A DNA stretch of 31,601 nucleotides from a virus: IMG/VR virus record IMGVR_UViG_3300032820_000066, positions 1-31,601 of that record. One strand, written 5' to 3'. Within the stretch, counting starts at the first letter, position 1, and every line of letters begins with the position of its first letter. Under the pieces are notes generated by a model that worked only from the letters and a program-made list of their open reading frames with translations, did no database searches and had not been told where the DNA came from. The translations under genes and the position numbers were made by a program. This document shows, piece by piece, positions 27,747 through 31,601 of this stretch.

Positions 27747-28307
27747 ATGCCTGTCGTCTTACCCACTAAAAACTACGACCTAATCTACGCCGATCCGCCG
27801 TGGTCGTACCGCGACAAAGCGAACGCCGGTAAGCGCGGTGCTTCACACAAATATTCCGTTATGTCTCTCGAAGACATTTGCGCCCTGCCCGTTGGAGACA
27901 TCGCGTCCGACGACTGCTTGCTTGCACTGTGGTGGGTTCCGCCCATGCCAAGAGAGGCGCTTGACGTAATAGACGCCTGGGGGTTCAAGCTAAAAACAAT
28001 GAAGGGGTTCACATGGCACAAAATTACGAAAACCGGGAAAGATCATTTCGGCATGGGGCATTGGACTCGCGCGAACACGGAAGATTGTTTATTCGCAGCG
28101 CGCGGCAAACCTAAACGAACCAACGCTGGCGTGCGGCAGCTCATCCACGCGCACGTTCGTGATCACTCTCGAAAACCGGAAGAGGCGCGCGACGCTCTGG
28201 TAACACTGCTTGGCGAAAACGTGCGGCGCATCGAGTTGTTCGCCAGACAGCGATCAGTCGGCTGGGATTCCTGGGGCGCCGAAATTGATAAGTTCGCCGC
28301 CACCTGA
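27747..28307 (+). CDS. MT-A70 family N6-adenine methyltransferase
   Basis: 186 aa. YDLIYADPPWSYRDK carries the catalytic DPPW (16-19); HKYSVMSLEDICALPV, LLALWWVPPMPREALDVIDAWGF and GMGHWTRANTEDCLFAARGK follow in the order of the MT-A70 family, and the C-terminal HSRKPEEARDALVTLLGE is the usual end. It transfers methyl from SAM to adenine N6 in DNA, probably to protect phage DNA from restriction. Its stop overlaps the polymerase start (TGATG). The start ATG 27747 lacks a clear ribosome-binding site. Confidence 0.88.
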   Translation: MPVVLPTKNYDLIYADPPWSYRDKANAGKRGASHKYSVMSLEDICALPVGDIASDDCLLALWWVPPMPREALDVIDAWGFKLKTMKGFTWHKITKTGKDHFGMGHWTRANTEDCLFAARGKPKRTNAGVRQLIHAHVRDHSRKPEEARDALVTLLGENVRRIELFARQRSVGWDSWGAEIDKFAAT

Positions 28308-30274
28308 TGCCTCACGTTTATCTCGATCTAGAGACCTACTCAACGCTCAACCTGTTGGACGTGGGCACGTATAAATACGCCTGTTATTGCGAAGTTTTGT
28401 TGTTGTCCTGGTGCGTCGATGACGGCCCGATCTGCACATGGGACGCGACAGCCGACAGCGAAATGCCCGCGGCACTGCGCGAATTGTTTTCAGATCCGAA
28501 AAACCTTTTTGTGTCCCACAACACTAATTTCGAACGCAACGTTCTGCGGTACGCCTTAGACATTGAGATCCCCGCAGAGCGCTGGCACGACACGATGATT
28601 TTAGCGCTGACCTGTGGACTACCCGCGAAGCTCGACACGCTCTGTGTCGCGCTTGGAATGGGCGAGGACGTTGCTAAAATAAAAGACGGCAGGCAGCTCA
28701 TTATCTGGTTTTGCAAGCCCGCCGCGAAAAATCACAAAGCTGACCGGTACACGCGCGAGAACAAGCCCGAAGAATGGGCGTTGTTCATCGCCTATTGCGA
28801 GCGCGACGCAGAGCTTGTGCGCCACCTGTGGCAGACGCTACCGGATTGGACATACAAACACGAACGCGAAAATTGGCTACTCGATCAACGCATTAACGAC
28901 TGTGGAATGCCGATCGACACGGAGTTAGCGGGCGCCGCGCTGGTTGCGATCGAAAAAGCAATGTCGGCCGTGAAGGCAGAATTAGCCGACTTAACGGACG
29001 GCGTAGTGTGCGCGGTGTCCGAGACGAGCAAAATGGCGACGTGGATCAACGACCGCGGTGTTGACTGCTATTCGGTCAACAAAGAGTCGGTCGCGAAGTT
29101 GCTCAAACACGACAACCTTGCGAGCGACGTTCGGCGAGTGCTTGAGATCCGGCAGCAATCCGGAAAGTCTTCCGGCAGGAAGTACCAAGCCGCGCTCAAT
29201 GCCGAGCTTAACGGGCGGCTCTATGGAAGCCTTCAGTTTTACGGCGCGATGCGTACCGGGCGGTGGGCTGGCCGACAGCTCCAGCCGCAGAACATGTACC
29301 GCCCAACGTTCAAAGATTTAGCTACGACCCGCACCAGCATTAAACGGGGCGTCGTCGACATTTGCTATGCCGATGTGATCGAGGCGACAAGCCAGTGTGT
29401 TCGCACAGTGATTGCGGCTCCTGCCGGTAACAAACTGGTGGTCTCGGATCTGGCGAACATCGAAGGTCGGATGTTGGCGTGGCTCGCCGGTGAACAGTGG
29501 AAGCTCGACGCGTTTCGGGCGTACGACGAGGGCACCGGGCCGGACCTGTACAAGTTAGCGTACGCGAACAGCTTCAAGATACCGGTCGAGACGGTGACGA
29601 AAGCTCAAAGGCAAATAGGCAAGGTCGAAGAACTAGCGCTGGGCTTCGGCGGTTCGATCGGAGCGTTCAACACGATGGGCGCCGCGTACGGATTATCGTT
29701 GCCGGAAAAGGACGTGAAAAAGATCATAGACGGCTGGCGAGCCGCGCATCCACAGGTCAAAAATTACTGGCGCAACAGCGAAGTTGCTGCGAAGCTCGCG
29801 TTACAAAAATCGGGCACGGTTTTCGTCTGCGCTAAAACTAAGTGGCTGTCGACCAAACACAACGGCCATCACTGGTTGCTCTGCAAGTTGCCGTCCGGCC
29901 GAAAGCTCTCATATTTCGAGCCGTTCATCGGGCCGGTTGAGCATCCGTGGGGTCCGAGTGAACAAGTCATCTACTACAGCCTCAATATCGCGCGTCAGTG
30001 GGTCCGGACTCCGACTTGGGGCGGGAAGTTGGTCGAAAACATTACACAAGCCTGCGCGCGCGACGTGCTGGCTGAAGGGATATTGAACGCGGAAACCGCG
30101 GGGTATTACCCGGTGTTAACGGTCCACGATGAAATCGTCACCGAGATCCCCTGTGGCTGCTCGAAACTGTCCGAAACACAACTGAGCCGAATACTGTCGA
30201 TCAATCCCCGCTGGTGTGAAGACTTGCCGCTCGCTGCGGCAGGCTATGAATCCACTTTTTATACGAAGGAGTAA
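28307..30274 (+). CDS. polA: DNA polymerase I, family A, with 3'-5' exonuclease; Leu at position 762
   Basis: 655 aa. Exonuclease: YLDLETYS (Asp7, Glu9), SHNTNFERN, and YCERDAEL (Asp167). Polymerase: motif A VVSDLANIEGRMLAW (Asp381), motif B RQIGKVEELALGFGG (Arg435, Lys439, Leu443, Phe447), motif C LTVHDEIV (His607, Asp608). Leu443 is at the place of E. coli Phe762 and Phe447 at Tyr766. There is no 5'-3' nuclease domain, normal for phage. It replicates the genome with the primase-helicase and SSB in the window. All catalytic residues appear intact. Confidence 0.93.
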   Translation: MPHVYLDLETYSTLNLLDVGTYKYACYCEVLLLSWCVDDGPICTWDATADSEMPAALRELFSDPKNLFVSHNTNFERNVLRYALDIEIPAERWHDTMILALTCGLPAKLDTLCVALGMGEDVAKIKDGRQLIIWFCKPAAKNHKADRYTRENKPEEWALFIAYCERDAELVRHLWQTLPDWTYKHERENWLLDQRINDCGMPIDTELAGAALVAIEKAMSAVKAELADLTDGVVCAVSETSKMATWINDRGVDCYSVNKESVAKLLKHDNLASDVRRVLEIRQQSGKSSGRKYQAALNAELNGRLYGSLQFYGAMRTGRWAGRQLQPQNMYRPTFKDLATTRTSIKRGVVDICYADVIEATSQCVRTVIAAPAGNKLVVSDLANIEGRMLAWLAGEQWKLDAFRAYDEGTGPDLYKLAYANSFKIPVETVTKAQRQIGKVEELALGFGGSIGAFNTMGAAYGLSLPEKDVKKIIDGWRAAHPQVKNYWRNSEVAAKLALQKSGTVFVCAKTKWLSTKHNGHHWLLCKLPSGRKLSYFEPFIGPVEHPWGPSEQVIYYSLNIARQWVRTPTWGGKLVENITQACARDVLAEGILNAETAGYYPVLTVHDEIVTEIPCGCSKLSETQLSRILSINPRWCEDLPLAAAGYESTFYTKE

Positions 30275-30279
30275 ACACT

Positions 30280-30762
30280 ATGAGTGAAGTCTATTTCACG
30301 TCTGATTTGCACCTCGGCTACAATTATATGGCGGGGTTACGCAAATACCCATCGTTGGAAGCTCACGACGACGCCATTTTCGCGACGCTTACGCCGCTGA
30401 CAAAAAGCGATGTGCTGTACGTCCTGGGCGACGCAATCCACGACCATTTAAATTTACAGCGTTTCAGCAAACTTCGATGCCGGAAAATACTGGTCGCGGG
30501 CAATCACGATCACTTCGATGCGCTTCACTATTTGAGTGCTTTCGAAAACATTCGCGGTATTGTCAAATATAAAAATTTTTGGTTAACGCACATGCCGATA
30601 CACCCGTTCGAAATGCGCGATTGTTTGGGGAACATTCACGGTCACGTTCGCAGAGACGGGGATACCCAAAAGATCACCGACCCTAGCTACTTCAACGTGA
30701 ACTTTGAGAAACGGAGGCGACCGATTTGTTTGGAAGAAATAAAACAGGGAATGGGGTTGTGA
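30280..30762 (+). CDS. Small calcineurin-like metallophosphoesterase
   Basis: 160 aa; ATG with AAGGAG 9 bases upstream in the end of polA. Metal-binding motifs: SDLHLGY, LGDAIHD, AGNHDHFD, LTHMPIHP, IHGHVRRD. It belongs to the compact phosphoesterase group often found beside phage replication genes. It may hydrolyse a nucleic-acid end or a cyclic nucleotide. It is unrelated in detail to the 324-aa enzyme at 12452-13426, which has an N-terminal HTH. Confidence 0.85.
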   Translation: MSEVYFTSDLHLGYNYMAGLRKYPSLEAHDDAIFATLTPLTKSDVLYVLGDAIHDHLNLQRFSKLRCRKILVAGNHDHFDALHYLSAFENIRGIVKYKNFWLTHMPIHPFEMRDCLGNIHGHVRRDGDTQKITDPSYFNVNFEKRRRPICLEEIKQGMGL

Positions 30763-30986
30763 GCGCGAACGACTACGGCGGAGAATACTATCGAGTTGAA
30801 GAAGCGACCCAGCCGTGGGATTACATTGCCCAGCACAACTTAAATTTTTTCGAGGGGAACGTGGTGAAATACATCACCCGGTGGCGAAAAAAGGGCAACA
30901 TCAGCGATCTTCGTAAACTGCAACACTACGTCGAAAAATTGATTGAAATCGAATTAAATTTGCAAAGCTCGATCAAAAAGCAATAA
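30759..30986 (+). CDS. DUF3310 protein
   Basis: 75 aa from GTG 30759, overlapping the previous stop (GTGA), with AGGGA/GGGG upstream. An ATG at 30726 would extend it 11 residues into the phosphoesterase and is less likely. YYRVEEATQPWDYIAQHNLN, FFEGNVVKYITRWRKKG and DLRKLQHYVEKLIEIE are the complete DUF3310 signature, a helical phage family of nucleotide-metabolism neighbourhoods. The exact role is unknown. Confidence 0.85.
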   Translation: MSANDYGGEYYRVEEATQPWDYIAQHNLNFFEGNVVKYITRWRKKGNISDLRKLQHYVEKLIEIELNLQSSIKKQ

Positions 30987-31023
30987 TGATGACGGGTGTT
31001 TTGTTGATGGGCGTAAGGGTGCT

Positions 31024-31299
31024 ATGCGGGAGACGACGATCGAGCGCTATCTGTGCAAGCGGGTTAAGCAAAATCGCGGTGTGCCTTACAAGTTCACGGC
31101 GCCGGGTCGTCGAAGCGTACCCGATCGGCTTTGTGTTTTTCCGCGCGGCAAATTGTTTTTCGTTGAATGCAAGGCCCCTGGTGAAGAGCCGACCGCTGCA
31201 CAGTGGCGGGAAATTGCCCGCCTGGAGTCAATGGGTTTCCGCGTCTATGTTGTCGATTCGGGTGAACAAATTGACGCTATTCCGAAGTTGAAAAAATGA
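31024..31299 (+). CDS. VRR-NUC nuclease
   Basis: 91 aa; ATG with AAGGG 5 bases upstream. TIERYLCKRVKQNRGVPYKF, APGRRSVPDRLCVFPRGKLF and FVECKAPGEEPTAAQWREIA, then MGFRVYVVDS. Asp34, Glu48, Lys50 and Gln60 match the VRR-NUC active site. Phage stand-alone VRR-NUC enzymes resolve branched DNA. It is followed by and overlaps (ATGA) the SNF2 helicase, the common pair in phages. Confidence 0.9.
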   Translation: MRETTIERYLCKRVKQNRGVPYKFTAPGRRSVPDRLCVFPRGKLFFVECKAPGEEPTAAQWREIARLESMGFRVYVVDSGEQIDAIPKLKK

Positions 31300-31601
31300 A
31301 CGTAACCTTAGCGCCGTATCAAGACCGCGCGCAACGCTTCGCGCTTGAGACAGCGTATTGCGGATTGTGGCTGGAGATGGGGTTGGGCAAGACTGCGGCA
31401 ACGCTGACAACCGTCAAGGCGTTGTTGTGGGCCGGTGACGTGCAAAAGGTACTTGTCGTTGCACCACGCCGGGTCGCACTGAGCGTGTGGCCTGGGGAGA
31501 TCGAGAAGTGGGCGCAATTTCACGAGCTGACTTATCAAGTTCTCATCGGCACGCCGAAGCAGCGCACTGCGCGGCTTAACCTTGAAGCCGATATATACAT
31601 C
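31296..31601 (+). CDS. SNF2-family DNA helicase (5' part, cut by window edge)
   Basis: 102 codons are open from ATG 31296 to the window end. LAPYQDRAQRFALET (Q motif), LWLEMGLGKTAATLT (motif I, Lys32), KVLVVAPRRVALSVWPGEIE (motif Ia) and a truncated region before the DExH box. The rest lies outside. With VRR-NUC it likely handles recombination intermediates or fork restart. Confidence 0.88.
   Translation, partial: MNVTLAPYQDRAQRFALETAYCGLWLEMGLGKTAATLTTVKALLWAGDVQKVLVVAPRRVALSVWPGEIEKWAQFHELTYQVLIGTPKQRTARLNLEADIYI

Noticed and set aside
30986-31291. 101-aa plus-strand frame starting MMTGVLLMG
   Set aside because: It overlaps the VRR-NUC gene in another frame; the VRR-NUC frame has the family motifs.

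Overview
This window looks like about half of the genome of a tailed double-stranded DNA bacteriophage. Almost every base is coding, genes overlap by 1-11 bases (ATGA, TTGA, GTGA, TAATG junctions), and recognisable products cover packaging, capsid, lysis and replication. A T7-lysozyme-like amidase with an overlapping Rz/Rz1-type spanin pair points to a Gram-negative host. The portal, gpT-like capsid and gp4-like connector suggest a short-tailed phage, but tail genes lie outside the window. No integrase, tRNA, rRNA or CRISPR array was seen.

There are four transcription blocks. Block A (minus, 15323 to 1) is the late virion block: small terminase; a group of accessory genes (a small protease-like protein, a 47-aa proline-rich protein, a metallophosphoesterase, an HExxH metallopeptidase-like protein, a sulfotransferase-like protein, a basic Gly/Ala protein and a 652-aa low-complexity repeat protein); then large terminase, portal, a phage GroES, scaffold, decoration protein, major capsid protein, a beta-helix-type structural protein and a connector running off the left edge. 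A consensus-like sigma70 promoter (14721-14749) precedes it, and three UUCG-loop or long-stem terminators divide it.

Block B (plus, 15421-20439) is a string of nine small, mostly unknown genes. Seven of the intergenic gaps carry the same roughly 90-base structured cassette: a compound hairpin with compensatory stem changes plus a nearly invariant ribosome-binding leader. This is the most unusual feature of the window. The genes include a sliding-clamp-like protein, a DnaJ-zinc-finger/DUF6011 protein, a YodL-like protein, a zinc ribbon and a ribbon-helix-helix regulator.

Block C (minus, 25090 to 20454) holds a Cro/YdaS-like repressor, a primase-helicase, a small HTH protein in the position of lambda Q, then a promoter-like site, a terminator, and the lysis cassette (membrane proteins, amidase with an EF-hand insert, holin-like protein, Rz, Rz1). 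Blocks B and C converge on a palindrome at 20438-20459. The 3' end of the primase gene carries twelve copies of TGTCCC(A/G)G.

Block D (plus, from 25266) is the replication operon: a small membrane protein, a Lys-rich protein, DUF2800 nuclease, DUF2815 ssDNA-binding protein, MT-A70 methyltransferase, family A DNA polymerase (Leu at the 762 position), metallophosphoesterase, DUF3310, VRR-NUC nuclease and a SNF2 helicase cut by the right edge. Its promoter overlaps six tandem 10-bp repeats next to the divergent repressor gene, a likely early switch.
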